Source of the DNA: Bacillus taeanensis
GTDB lineage: Bacteria > Bacillota > Bacilli > Bacillales > UBA6769
Direction of reading: 5' to 3'
DNA: 33,378 nt
NCBI RefSeq assembly: GCF_003318295.1
Contig: NZ_QOCW01000038.1
Location: 1-33,378 of the forward strand
Below the pieces are notes generated by a model. That model was not told the DNA's origin, ran no database searches, and was given only the letters and a program-made list of their open reading frames with translations. This document shows positions 15,335 to 23,109 of this stretch, in pieces (position 1 is the stretch's first letter; the number at the start of each line of letters is the position of its first letter). The translations under genes were made by a program, and so were the position numbers.

Positions 15335-15489
15335 GGGCTGATGAGAGAAAATAATGATGAAAGAAAATTATAAAACTGTCACTAATCTGAGATAAATTTC
15401 ATATTCTTTGAAGAGGAAAAGCAGTACAATATGAGTACATTATCATTTATATTTTCTAAAATATTACTTATACTAATTTTAGAGGTGAA

Positions 15490-16479
15490 TTGAAAATAAA
15501 AGTTTTGGCATTTTTACTGTTCTTTTTAACAATTCCTTTTATTGCGGATGGTCATGTGAAGTGATTCACAAAGTCTGAACCGGTAAAAGAATCAATCGAA
15601 AATATTTTGTCACCATTCTTTATGACGATAGCCTTAATTACAGCGCTCGTTCTTGGCATTTTGCTGCAAATTTTACCGAAATTAATGGAATGGAAGCCTG
15701 TTAAAAAATTTGATGACACATTAGATCGTTTAAGAAAGTTTTCACCGCTGCTTTTGCGATACGGAACAGCCGCTGCATTAATTGTACAAGTTCTATCAGG
15801 AAGCTTATTAGCGCCTGAAATTCATATTAATACATTTGGCTATATGGTTGGTGCGGCAGTTATTATGCTGCTTCTTATTCCAAATCATTTTGCTCATAAA
15901 ATCGCTGCTGTTGGACTGATTTTAGTATTCATTGAAGCAACACTTCGCATTGGCACGTTTCATATGCTTGATTACGGCTTTTATGTTGCCATTACATTTA
16001 CGTTATTTGTGCAAAAAACAAAAATTGAAAATTGGGGCACACCATTTTTATATTTAGGCACAGGTTTATCTCTTTGCTGGGTAGCAGTTGAAAAGTGGGT
16101 TTTCCCGGGGTTAAGCATGAATATTATTGCCGCACATGATGTGCCGACATTTGGTTTTTCACCTGAAATGTTTATAAGCATGAGTGCATTTATTGAATTT
16201 GTTGTTGGCTATTTGTTAGTTGTTGGGGTTTTAAACCGAATTCTTGCGCTTGTATTAACGGTTATTTTCTTTATGACAACAACTTTGTTTGGCGCTGTAG
16301 AGATTGTTGGACACTTCATGGTTCATGTTATTCTCATTATCTTTATTCTTGAAGGGATCAGCTTTTATAAGCCGCCGATTAAAATTCACCAAACGGTACT
16401 TGATCAAATCGTGTTCGTATTTTTAAACTTTTTATTTGTACTTGCAGCGATGGTTTTAATTTACTATCGTTTTGCATAA
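15490..16479 (+). pseudogene. DoxX-like integral membrane protein interrupted by an in-frame TGA
   Basis: A TTG start at 15490 with AGAGGTGA just upstream opens a frame whose first 24 codons encode a signal-like segment (KVLAFLLFFLTIPFIA) ending GHVK. TGA follows at 15562-15564, and the same frame then runs unbroken to 16479 (290 or more residues, about eight membrane segments). Related proteins carry HVKWF at this position, so a TGG-to-TGA change is likely. The downstream TTG (15607) or ATG (15622) lack a ribosome binding site. Either a fresh pseudogene, a restart product, or low-level UGA read-through. Function unknown; the membrane core resembles DoxX-like proteins. Confidence 0.6.
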
Positions 16480-16507
16480 AATGGGCTGTAAAAGGGATTT
16501 CAAACTA

Positions 16508-16536
16508 TTGACAGAACTTCTTGAAAAAGATAAAAT
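16508..16536 (+). promoter_or_regulatory. Sigma-A promoter of the DUF2294-sbtA region
   Basis: TTGACA (16508-16513), 17-bp spacer, TAAAAT (16531-16536). The -35 is perfect and the -10 is five of six. The transcript would begin near 16543, giving a leader of about 200 bases before the DUF2294 start. Confidence 0.75.
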
Positions 16537-16643
16537 CTTATTAATTATATAATCGAGAGATTGGCTTTTGATCTTTGCTTCATAAAGGGAACTTTAGCAT
16601 ACTGTTAATAAAAGAAATTATTGATTGTATGAAAAAGTGAACT

Positions 16644-16721
16644 GAGAGGAAAGGTCAGGAATGGGATAAATCGGTATATTTCTTCTCTAGGAAGCTGGAG
16701 AAGAAGTATGCCGATTTTTAT
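16644..16721 (+). promoter_or_regulatory. Leader attenuator: terminator with candidate antiterminator
   Basis: A terminator helix of 20 pairs (16668-16687 with 16698-16717, two G-U pairs) is followed by a T-rich tract and lies between the promoter and the RBS of DUF2294. The upstream stretch GAGAGGAAA (16644-16652) can pair with TTTCTTCTC (16679-16687), half of the terminator's 5' arm, so the two folds exclude each other. No known aptamer was recognised. Confidence 0.55.
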
Positions 16722-16740
16722 TATAGGAAGGAGAGATCGT

Positions 16741-17109
16741 TTGAAAAAAACAAAAGGTGCTGTGGAAGCAGAAATAAGTAAAGCACTGACCCAATGGGAA
16801 AAAGATTTCCTTGGACGCGGTTCAGTTTCTGTAAAAACAGATATTTTACGAGATATGATTGTTATAACATTACGCGGTATTTTAACTCCTGCCGAATATT
16901 CGCTTTGTAAAACGAAAGAGGGAGCGTTATCAATTAAACGCAACCGCTCTGATTTAGTGGAATCAGGGAAAGAAGAGCTTAAAAACATTATTTTCATGAT
17001 AACGGGAGAAGAAGCACAAACCTTTCATACTGATATAAGTACGAAAAGCGGCGAGCGTGTGATGATTTTTAAGCTAGACAGTGATTTAGAAAAAAGTTTT
17101 GAACGATAA
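16741..17109 (+). CDS. DUF2294 family protein
   Basis: A 122-residue soluble protein typical of DUF2294, a family often labelled Na-translocating decarboxylase subunit without experimental support. Recognisable parts are the N-terminal helix GAVEAEISKALTQWEKDFLGRGS, then VKTDILRDMIVITLRGILTPAE and the C-terminal strand VMIFKLDSDLEK. The start is TTG 16741, with AGGAAGGAGAG five bases away; ATG 16708 in the same frame lies inside the terminator hairpin and is not credible. It precedes sbtA on the same strand, separated by a second attenuator-like hairpin. Confidence 0.78.
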   Translation: MKKTKGAVEAEISKALTQWEKDFLGRGSVSVKTDILRDMIVITLRGILTPAEYSLCKTKEGALSIKRNRSDLVESGKEELKNIIFMITGEEAQTFHTDISTKSGERVMIFKLDSDLEKSFER

Positions 17110-17116
17110 GGGAGAT

Positions 17117-17214
17117 CTTCAGAAAATCTAATTGGATTCGCTGAAGGTAAACCGGCAATTTTCAGGAAAAATGGTTGAAAAGCCATTTTATATTCTGAAG
17201 CTGCCGGTTTTTTT
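17117..17214 (+). promoter_or_regulatory. Attenuator-like leader of sbtA
   Basis: A strong interrupted terminator (AAACCGGCA 17149-17157 with TGCCGGTTT 17202-17210, inner TTCAG/CTGAA and AAAATGG/CCATTTT, then seven T) lies 32 bases before the sbtA start. Upstream, CTTCAG (17117-17122) pairs with CTGAAG (17141-17146). An identical CTGAAG at 17195-17200 is part of the terminator, so CTTCAG has two competing partners. It would reduce read-through from DUF2294 into sbtA unless relieved. Confidence 0.55.
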
Positions 17215-17245
17215 ATTGAATTTAAAAGGATAGGGAGGAAGAAAA

Positions 17246-18250
17246 ATGTCTGACATGCTTTCGCAAAATTTGTTGTCACCTGTTGTATTGTTTTTTGTGT
17301 TAGGGATACTGGCTGCGTTATTTAAATCAGATTTAAAATTTCCAAGCGGGTTAAGTGAAGGCCTAAGTATTTATCTTTTAATTGCGATTGGCATAAAGGG
17401 GGGGATTGAACTTTCTCATTATTCACTTGCCTCTGTCTTTAAACCGATGATAGGCGCTTTATTTTTAGGAACAGTCATCCCACTTCTAACGCTTTTTATT
17501 TTGCGGTTTATGAAAATGGATTTAAAAAACGCAATTGGCTTAGCTGCTACTTATGGCTCGATCAGCATTGTGACTTACGGAGCCGCGATTTCTTTTCTTG
17601 AAAAGGAGGGAACAGCTTATGAGGGGTTTATGAATGCTCTCGTTGTACTGATGGAAAGTCCAGCAATCTTAGTGTCGTTACTGTTCTTAAAGCTGATTGA
17701 AAATAATACTGGAGAATCGAGCCTGTTTTCAAAAAAAGTTGGGATCATTCCTTCCTCAATAGGATTATTTGATAAAGAAGTATTAAGAGAAAGTGTATTT
17801 GGGAAAAGTGTCCTACTTCTTGTAGGAAGTTTAGTGATTGGGCTTGCTCTTGGAGAAAGCGCCGTTCCGATGGTCAAACCGCTGTTTATTGATTTATACA
17901 GCAGTGTGTTAATTTTATTTTTATTAAATATGGGCTTAACTGCAGGAGCGCGCTTACCGGAAGTGAAAAAGCATGGCGTAAAACTTTTACTGTTTGGTTT
18001 GTTGACACCTCTTTTATTCGGAAGCTTAGGTGTTTTAGTAGGTTCTGCTGTTGGTTTATCGATAGGAGGCGCTGCTTTAATGGGAGTTTTAGCTGGAAGT
18101 GCTTCCTATATAGCAGCACCGGCCGCATTAAAAACATCTGTACCGGATGCAAATCCATCTATTTATTTAGGGTTATCACTCGGAGTAACGTTTCCGTTTA
18201 ACTTAATGGCCGGCATTCCGCTTTATTATGAAATTGCGAAATGGGTTTAA
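17246..18250 (+). CDS. sbtA: SbtA-type sodium-dependent bicarbonate transporter
   Basis: Family of Na+/HCO3- symporters known from the cyanobacterial carbon-concentrating mechanism. The 334-residue protein has about ten membrane segments in two similar halves with a charged cytosolic linker (about 153-180). Diagnostic stretches are SGLSEGLSIYLLIAIGIKGGIEL in half one, AATYGSISIVTYGAAISFLE, LFLLNMGLTAGARL in half two, and ASYIAAPAALKTSVPDANPSIYLGLSLGVTFPFNL near the end. RBS AGGGAGG eight bases from ATG. The next two genes follow at 22 and 21 bases, so all three are one operon. Confidence 0.88.
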   Translation: MSDMLSQNLLSPVVLFFVLGILAALFKSDLKFPSGLSEGLSIYLLIAIGIKGGIELSHYSLASVFKPMIGALFLGTVIPLLTLFILRFMKMDLKNAIGLAATYGSISIVTYGAAISFLEKEGTAYEGFMNALVVLMESPAILVSLLFLKLIENNTGESSLFSKKVGIIPSSIGLFDKEVLRESVFGKSVLLLVGSLVIGLALGESAVPMVKPLFIDLYSSVLILFLLNMGLTAGARLPEVKKHGVKLLLFGLLTPLLFGSLGVLVGSAVGLSIGGAALMGVLAGSASYIAAPAALKTSVPDANPSIYLGLSLGVTFPFNLMAGIPLYYEIAKWV

Positions 18251-18272
18251 TATAATAAGAGGAGGAATTTTT

Positions 18273-18758
18273 ATGTTAGTCACATCAATTGAAAAAAAAG
18301 CATTAATTATTACAGGATTAAATAAAGAGCTTCATTCCCTGTTTCCTGAACTAACAAATAAAAGCGTGGAGCAATTAATTGTCATTAACAGCTACGGTAC
18401 AGTGATTTCCGATCCTTACAGCTGTCTGATTCGTAATATTTTACTTGCGGTTTACTGCGAAAATGTAGAAGAGATTTATATTATTGGAGAAAGAAACAGC
18501 AAAGAAAACCACCTCAATAAAGAGGAACTGCTTTCTAAAATGCAGGAAGCTGGTATTTCTCAAAAAACAATCGAAACACTTGAATATATGAAGACAGTCG
18601 GAAGTGATCTTTTCAGCTGGGCTGCAGGAGATGCAGACATTAAAAAAATTCTTAGCAGAAATACTGAGATGATTAAGCACCATCCACTCCTTCCAAAAAC
18701 AGTGTCAGTTTATGGCTTTATTGCGAATACAGAAACAGGTGAAGTTGAAGCGATTTGA
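18273..18758 (+). CDS. Catalytically dead beta-carbonic anhydrase homologue
   Basis: A 161-residue protein that aligns with the intact enzyme at 432-989 from its KKLVVLSCMDTR segment to the C-terminus (shared RNILLAVY-like helix, EMIKHHPLLP and SVYGFIANTETG). Every active-site residue is changed: Cys38 to Gly15, Asp40 to Asn17, Arg42 to Glu19, His96 to Glu73 and Cys99 to Ser76. It also lacks the first 20-25 residues. Selection has kept the fold and the gene, so a non-catalytic role is likely, plausibly binding and regulating SbtA as the PII-like SbtB does in cyanobacteria. ATG 18273 follows AGAGGAGG. Confidence 0.8.
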   Translation: MLVTSIEKKALIITGLNKELHSLFPELTNKSVEQLIVINSYGTVISDPYSCLIRNILLAVYCENVEEIYIIGERNSKENHLNKEELLSKMQEAGISQKTIETLEYMKTVGSDLFSWAAGDADIKKILSRNTEMIKHHPLLPKTVSVYGFIANTETGEVEAI

Positions 18759-18779
18759 TAAGGAGGAAAAGAAAGAGGG

Positions 18780-19655
18780 ATGAACAAACAAGAAATACTC
18801 GATTCGTTTTTTAAAGGGCGGGTTGGCGTATTGGCAACAATGCATCACAAAGAAAAAGTGATTGCACCGATTTTAGAAAAAGAACTTGGTATTGAAGTGA
18901 TTGTGCCTGAAAACTTTAATACAGATCGCTTTGGAACATTTACAAGAGAAATTGATCGGGCGGGAAATCAACTAGAAGCTGCAAAGCGTAAAGCAGAACA
19001 TGCTATGTCTGTTACAGGAAAAACATTAGCATTTGCGAGTGAAGGTTCATTTGGTCCCCATCCTCTCTTCTCGTTTGTTCCGTTTAACAGAGAAATAATT
19101 GTGTTAGTGGATAAGAAACATCACTTGGAGATTATCGGTGAATCACAGACAACAGATACAAACTATGCGCAAAAAACGATTAAGACGTTTCAGGAAGCTT
19201 ATGAGTTTTGTAAGGAAGCAGGATTTCCGGAACATGCGGTTATTATAAAAGTGAATGAGTCCACTAAAGATCTGAGCGAAATTGTGAAAGGAATTACAAC
19301 AAAAGAAAAGTTAAGTGAAGCTGTTAAAAAAATGCTGCAAAAGTCTCAAAATGGAGAGGTTTTCATTGAAACGGACATGCGGGCATTATACAATCCAACG
19401 AGAATGAAAAATATTGAAAAAGCGGCACATGATCTTATCGAAAAGATCAATAACGTTTGTCCTAGCTGTTTCGTTCCCGGCTTTGAATTAACGGAGAGAA
19501 AACCAGGACTGCTGTGCGGAGGATGCGGATTTCCGACTTCATTAATACGCGCTGACGTTTATATGTGTAAAAAGTGCGGAGAAACGGAAGAAAAACTTTA
19601 TCCTCAAGGTAAAAAAACAGCAGATCCGTCCCAATGCGGCTTTTGTAATCCTTAA
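18780..19655 (+). CDS. DUF6671 family protein with C-terminal zinc ribbons
   Basis: A 291-residue soluble protein. The N-terminal two-thirds (GRVGVLATMHHKEKVIAPIL, FNTDRFGTFTREIDRAG, ASEGSFGPHP) is the conserved DUF6671 region of unknown activity. The C-terminal quarter has four CxxC pairs (CPSC, CGGC, CKKC, CGFC), enough for two zinc ribbons. The start is ATG 18780, with AAGGAGG about 13 bases upstream and a purine-rich run between. As last gene of the sbtA operon it probably acts in the same process; nucleic-acid or protein binding through the ribbons is a guess. Confidence 0.8.
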   Translation: MNKQEILDSFFKGRVGVLATMHHKEKVIAPILEKELGIEVIVPENFNTDRFGTFTREIDRAGNQLEAAKRKAEHAMSVTGKTLAFASEGSFGPHPLFSFVPFNREIIVLVDKKHHLEIIGESQTTDTNYAQKTIKTFQEAYEFCKEAGFPEHAVIIKVNESTKDLSEIVKGITTKEKLSEAVKKMLQKSQNGEVFIETDMRALYNPTRMKNIEKAAHDLIEKINNVCPSCFVPGFELTERKPGLLCGGCGFPTSLIRADVYMCKKCGETEEKLYPQGKKTADPSQCGFCNP

Positions 19656-19670
19656 CTTGAATTTTTTGAG

Positions 19671-19709
19671 GGCTAAGAAGGAAAACATTTCTTCTTAGCT
19701 ATTTTTTTG
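19671..19709 (+). terminator. Terminator of the sbtA operon
   Basis: GCTAAGAAG / CTTCTTAGC with a ten-base loop, followed by ATTTTTTT. Confidence 0.85.
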
Positions 19710-19796
19710 CAAATAATTTAGAATCTTAACAATAAATTTACAGTTTTCTGTTAAGATAAAAGTAATGTTGTTGGAAAGAGTCAAAGGAGTGTGGAA

Positions 19797-20252
19797 GTGT
19801 TGAAAGAAATTTCGAAAGTATCACCAGAAAAAGCGAGCTTTGATTTTACGAGGCTTCCTAAGTTTCAACAAGCAATTCCAGCGGTACTGCAGTTTATTTT
19901 AAATGTATCCTTAATTTTGCTTGCCGTTGTGTTATGTGTGCTGCTTGGAAAAGAGATTTTTAATTTTGTGGAATTCATTATGTTGTCTGAAGTAAAAGAA
20001 TTTCAATATTTTCTTGAGAAAATTCTTGTGTTTTTTCTTTATTTTGAGTTTATTACGATGATTGTTAAGTACTTCCGTGAGAATTACCATTTTCCTCTTA
20101 GATATTTCCTCTACATCGGAATTACCGCGATGATCCGCTTAATTATCGTTGATCACCATGACCCAATGAACACGCTGCTGTACGCGTTTGTTATTTTAAC
20201 ATTGATTTTAAGCTATTATATTATTAATAAAACACCGAGAGAGCGACCTTAA
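19797..20252 (+). CDS. psiE: PsiE-like membrane protein
   Basis: A 151-residue protein of the phosphate-starvation-inducible PsiE family (function unknown). Four hydrophobic segments; family-typical KILVFFLYFEFITMIVKYFREN, HFPLRYFLYIGITAMIRLIIVDH and ILTLILSYYIINKTPRERP. GTG 19791, GTG 19797 and TTG 19800 are all in frame; AAAGGAG at 19783-19789 best suits 19797 or 19800. It is a single-gene unit ended by the hairpin at 20289-20329. Confidence 0.8.
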   Translation: MLKEISKVSPEKASFDFTRLPKFQQAIPAVLQFILNVSLILLAVVLCVLLGKEIFNFVEFIMLSEVKEFQYFLEKILVFFLYFEFITMIVKYFRENYHFPLRYFLYIGITAMIRLIIVDHHDPMNTLLYAFVILTLILSYYIINKTPRERP

Positions 20253-20288
20253 TAGGTTAGTAGTAATATCATTACTTTTATCCAACTT

Positions 20289-20329
20289 CAGCGCGGGTTC
20301 GTCAGCTTAAGAACTCGCGCTGTTTTTTG
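20289..20329 (+). terminator. Terminator of psiE
   Basis: CAGCGCG-GTTC / GAAC-CGCGCTG (one bulge on each side) with a ten-base loop, then six T. Confidence 0.85.
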
Positions 20330-20364
20330 TTTACAGGTTATGAATAATAAATTTTTGTTTTAAA

Positions 20365-20408
20365 TCGTAATAATTACGGTTTATAAATCATAATCATTAC
20401 GATATAAT
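20365..20408 (+). promoter_or_regulatory. Two Zur boxes over the promoter of the permease operon
   Basis: TCGTAATAATTACGG (20365-20379) and TCATAATCATTACGA (20388-20402) each match the B. subtilis Zur box TCGTAATNATTACGA at all but one position. A perfect -10 TATAAT follows at 20403-20408 and a weak -35 (TTTATA, 20380-20385) lies between the boxes with a 17-bp spacer. Zur occupying both boxes would cover the promoter, giving induction only under zinc shortage. Confidence 0.85.
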
Positions 20409-20547
20409 AAAAACGTTCATAAAAATGATGAAGTAAAAATGTCATGTAATCAGTCTTTATGTTATTAAAAGATTCTTTCAATTGTATTTTTATATCCATA
20501 CATATAATAGATTAGAGAATAAAAATGATAGAGAAATGAGGGTGGGT

Positions 20548-21555
20548 ATGTTGCGCTGGTTTCGGTCTTATTTGATAGATTTTACAGGCTTAGCCATTAT
20601 CGCGATTGTGGTTTATTTTATTTCTTTTGGAGGATGGGTGAAAGGACACGGTACGATGTTTCAGCTGCCAAATTCTTTCCTACAGTTAAATACGATTTTT
20701 TTAAGTATTTTAATTGAAGCAATTCCGTTTGTGTTAATCGGGGTACTTATTGCAGGATTTATCCAAATCTTTATTACAGAGGAACAGATTAGGAAATGGA
20801 TTCCTAAAAATCGCTTTCTAGCGGTAACGATGAGCTGTGTTGTAGGAGCCTTTTTTCCGGCTTGTGAATGCGGCATTGTTCCGATTGTCCGTCGATTAGT
20901 TTCAAAAGGTGTTCCCATCTATGCAGGTGTTGGCTTTCTTTTAACAGGACCGTTAATTAATCCAATTGTAATCTTCTCAACATACATGGCATTTGGAAAT
21001 GATAGTGAGATGGCGCTAAAACGAATGATTGTTGGGTTTGCGGCAGCTGTGATGATTGCCTTAATTGTAAGCTTTTTCTATCAAAAAAGTCAGCTGAAAG
21101 AAAAACAGACGCTGCAGGTGGTGTCTGGATTACCTGTCAAAAAGGAATCTTTTTTGCGTCGTTTAGACAGCATGCTTAAGCATTCGATTGATGAATTTTT
21201 TGATGTTGGAAAATATTTAATTTTAGGCGCGTTTTTTGCGGCATTTGTTCAAACATATGTCTCATCGCAAACCTTACTGCAAATTGGCGAAGGTGTTATC
21301 GGATCTACGCTTGTGATGATGGGGCTAGCCTTCCTTTTATCGCTATGTTCTGAGGCGGATGCGTTTATTGCGGCTTCCTTTCGCAATGTGTTTCCAACAT
21401 CCTCAGTTCTTGCCTTTTTAATTTATGGTCCAATGATTGACCTGAAAAATACGTTTATGCTGTTAAGTGTGTTTAAGGTGAAATTTGTCTTAAATTTAAT
21501 TGTATTCATTACAGTAATCGTCTTTATTTGTACGACCTTTTTAGAGTGGTTTTAA
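20548..21555 (+). CDS. Permease of the UPF0718/ArsP-like family (YcgR-like)
   Basis: Membrane protein of about 335 residues and eight to ten segments, of the DUF318 (PF03773-type) permease family. Signature motifs are VVGAFFPACECGIVPIVRRL, TGPLINPIVIFSTYMAFG and LCSEADAFIAASF, with cysteine and acidic residues inside membrane helices that could handle a metal. ATG 20548 and nearby ATG 20536 and TTG 20551 compete for the GAGGGTGG signal, so the start is uncertain by a few codons. Ends 21 bases before its partner. The Zur boxes upstream suggest a role in zinc acquisition or delivery. Confidence 0.82.
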   Translation: MLRWFRSYLIDFTGLAIIAIVVYFISFGGWVKGHGTMFQLPNSFLQLNTIFLSILIEAIPFVLIGVLIAGFIQIFITEEQIRKWIPKNRFLAVTMSCVVGAFFPACECGIVPIVRRLVSKGVPIYAGVGFLLTGPLINPIVIFSTYMAFGNDSEMALKRMIVGFAAAVMIALIVSFFYQKSQLKEKQTLQVVSGLPVKKESFLRRLDSMLKHSIDEFFDVGKYLILGAFFAAFVQTYVSSQTLLQIGEGVIGSTLVMMGLAFLLSLCSEADAFIAASFRNVFPTSSVLAFLIYGPMIDLKNTFMLLSVFKVKFVLNLIVFITVIVFICTTFLEWF

Positions 21556-21576
21556 AAGAGGAGGGTGATAGGAAAG

Positions 21577-22518
21577 ATGAAATTACAGCCCAAACAAGTT
21601 TTTCGTGCGGTAATTTTGTTTGCATTTTTTAGTTTTATCGTCAAAATTCATGTAACAGGGGAAATGACGAAATATATTAATCCGAAATATGAGATACTCA
21701 GTCAAACAGCGGCCGTTTTGTTTCTTTTTCTATTTTTTGTGCAGCTTTTTCGCATTTGGCCCAAAAAACATATTCATGATGAACATTGTGACCATGGGTG
21801 TGATCATAACCATGGTGAGTCGTCATCTTCTTTAAAGAAAATGTTATCTTATGCAATCTTACTTTTTCCGTTAGTGACAGGGTTTTTTCTGCCTGTAAAA
21901 ACGTTAGATGCTTCGATTGCCGCTAAAAAGGGAGTGATACTGTCTAGTGCTCCATCTGATTCTAAAGAAGATAATGGAAATGAAGATAGTGTCGATATAG
22001 GAAACCCTTCAGAAAATAAGGTTGATGAGCAGGGTGGTTTAAATCAAGAAGAAATCCTTATTGATGATCAAACACCGCTGCCAAATTTAAATCAGATGAT
22101 GGAAAACGAATATCAGTCAAAAATGAATGAGTTGAAGCAAACGAAAGTCATTCACATGGCAGATGATGTGTTTGAACCTTATTATGAAGCAATTAGTATG
22201 GAACCTGAACAATATAAGGGACGAACTGTAAAACTCAATGGATTTGTTTACAAAGAAGAAGGATTTCAAGAGAATCAACTCGTGATTTCGCGATTTTTAA
22301 TTACGCATTGTGTGGCAGATGCAAGTATTATCGGATTTTTAACAGAGTTTGATCAGGCTCAGCATGTAAAAGAAAATACGTGGGTTGAGATAGAAGGAAT
22401 GATTGATATAACAACTTATAACGGTTCCAAGCTGCCGAAGGTAAAAGCCGCTTCATGGAAAGAAATTTCGGAGCCGGATGAGCCTTATGTGTATCCTGTA
22501 TTTACACAATTGAAGTAA
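21577..22518 (+). CDS. TIGR03943/DUF1980 family protein with His-rich loop (YcgQ-like)
   Basis: A 313-residue partner of the permease. Two membrane segments (about 8-27 and 38-58), a cytosolic or external loop rich in His and Cys (HIHDEHCDHGCDHNHGE), a further segment (about 85-105), an acidic linker and a C-terminal beta-rich domain with FVYKEEGFQENQLVISRFLITHCVADA. The cysteine in THCVADA is a family hallmark. The His/Cys cluster is a likely zinc-binding site. GTG 21565 abuts the RBS, so ATG 21577 is preferred. Cotranscribed with the permease under the Zur boxes. Confidence 0.82.
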   Translation: MKLQPKQVFRAVILFAFFSFIVKIHVTGEMTKYINPKYEILSQTAAVLFLFLFFVQLFRIWPKKHIHDEHCDHGCDHNHGESSSSLKKMLSYAILLFPLVTGFFLPVKTLDASIAAKKGVILSSAPSDSKEDNGNEDSVDIGNPSENKVDEQGGLNQEEILIDDQTPLPNLNQMMENEYQSKMNELKQTKVIHMADDVFEPYYEAISMEPEQYKGRTVKLNGFVYKEEGFQENQLVISRFLITHCVADASIIGFLTEFDQAQHVKENTWVEIEGMIDITTYNGSKLPKVKAASWKEISEPDEPYVYPVFTQLK

Positions 22519-22653
22519 CAAAAGCAACCGTTCTAGTGTACGTATGTTTCTTTTAGTAAGAGGTCAGTCAGATACAGTTTAAAAAAGTAAATAAATAGAG
22601 CATTACTACAAATATTATAGTAAGACGAGCGCTAAAAAGGAGAAATAATAGTT

Positions 22654-23109
22654 ATGAAAAAGAATTCCCTTACGATTCAAGAAAACCTTATCGGTGTTTG
22701 GAACTTAGTTAGTTACAAAGTGTCGAATGATAGTGGATATGTTACATATCCAATGGGAGAAGATGCATCTGGTATTGCTATATACACTGCTGAAGGGTAT
22801 GTGTCAGTACAAATAATGAGGTTAGGTCGTCCTGCTTATGGATCCGGCGATCTTCACAAAGGCCCGCAAAATGCTTTGGCGGCAGCCGCAAGAGGTTATC
22901 TTGCCTACTCAGGATCTTATCGTGTGAATGAGGAAGAAAATATGGTGGAACATCATATGTCAGTTAGTCTAAATCCTAACTGGCTTGGAGATACTCAGCC
23001 CCGTTATGTTAAGTTTGAAGGAGATATTCTTACGATTAATAGTCAGCCAGTGTTTATACTAGGTGAAGAACAAAATACACAATTGGTATGGAGAAAAATT
23101 AGCGATTAA
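22654..23109 (+). CDS. Lipocalin-like domain protein
   Basis: A 151-residue soluble protein of the lipocalin-like (PF13924-type) family: IQENLIGVWNLVSYKV, SGIAIYTAEGYVSVQIMR, AYSGSYRVNEEENMVEHHM and RYVKFEGDILTI are typical of the small bacterial beta-barrel. No signal peptide. Ligand unknown. RBS AAGGAG about eleven bases before ATG. It lies 135 bases after the Zur-linked operon with no clear terminator between, so read-through is possible. Confidence 0.75.
   Translation: MKKNSLTIQENLIGVWNLVSYKVSNDSGYVTYPMGEDASGIAIYTAEGYVSVQIMRLGRPAYGSGDLHKGPQNALAAAARGYLAYSGSYRVNEEENMVEHHMSVSLNPNWLGDTQPRYVKFEGDILTINSQPVFILGEEQNTQLVWRKISD

Noticed and set aside
16708..16740. ATG at 16708 as start of the DUF2294 protein
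   Set aside because: It lies inside the terminator hairpin and would translate the T-rich tract and the ribosome site. TTG 16741 has an excellent AGGAAGGAGAG and gives the normal family N-terminus.
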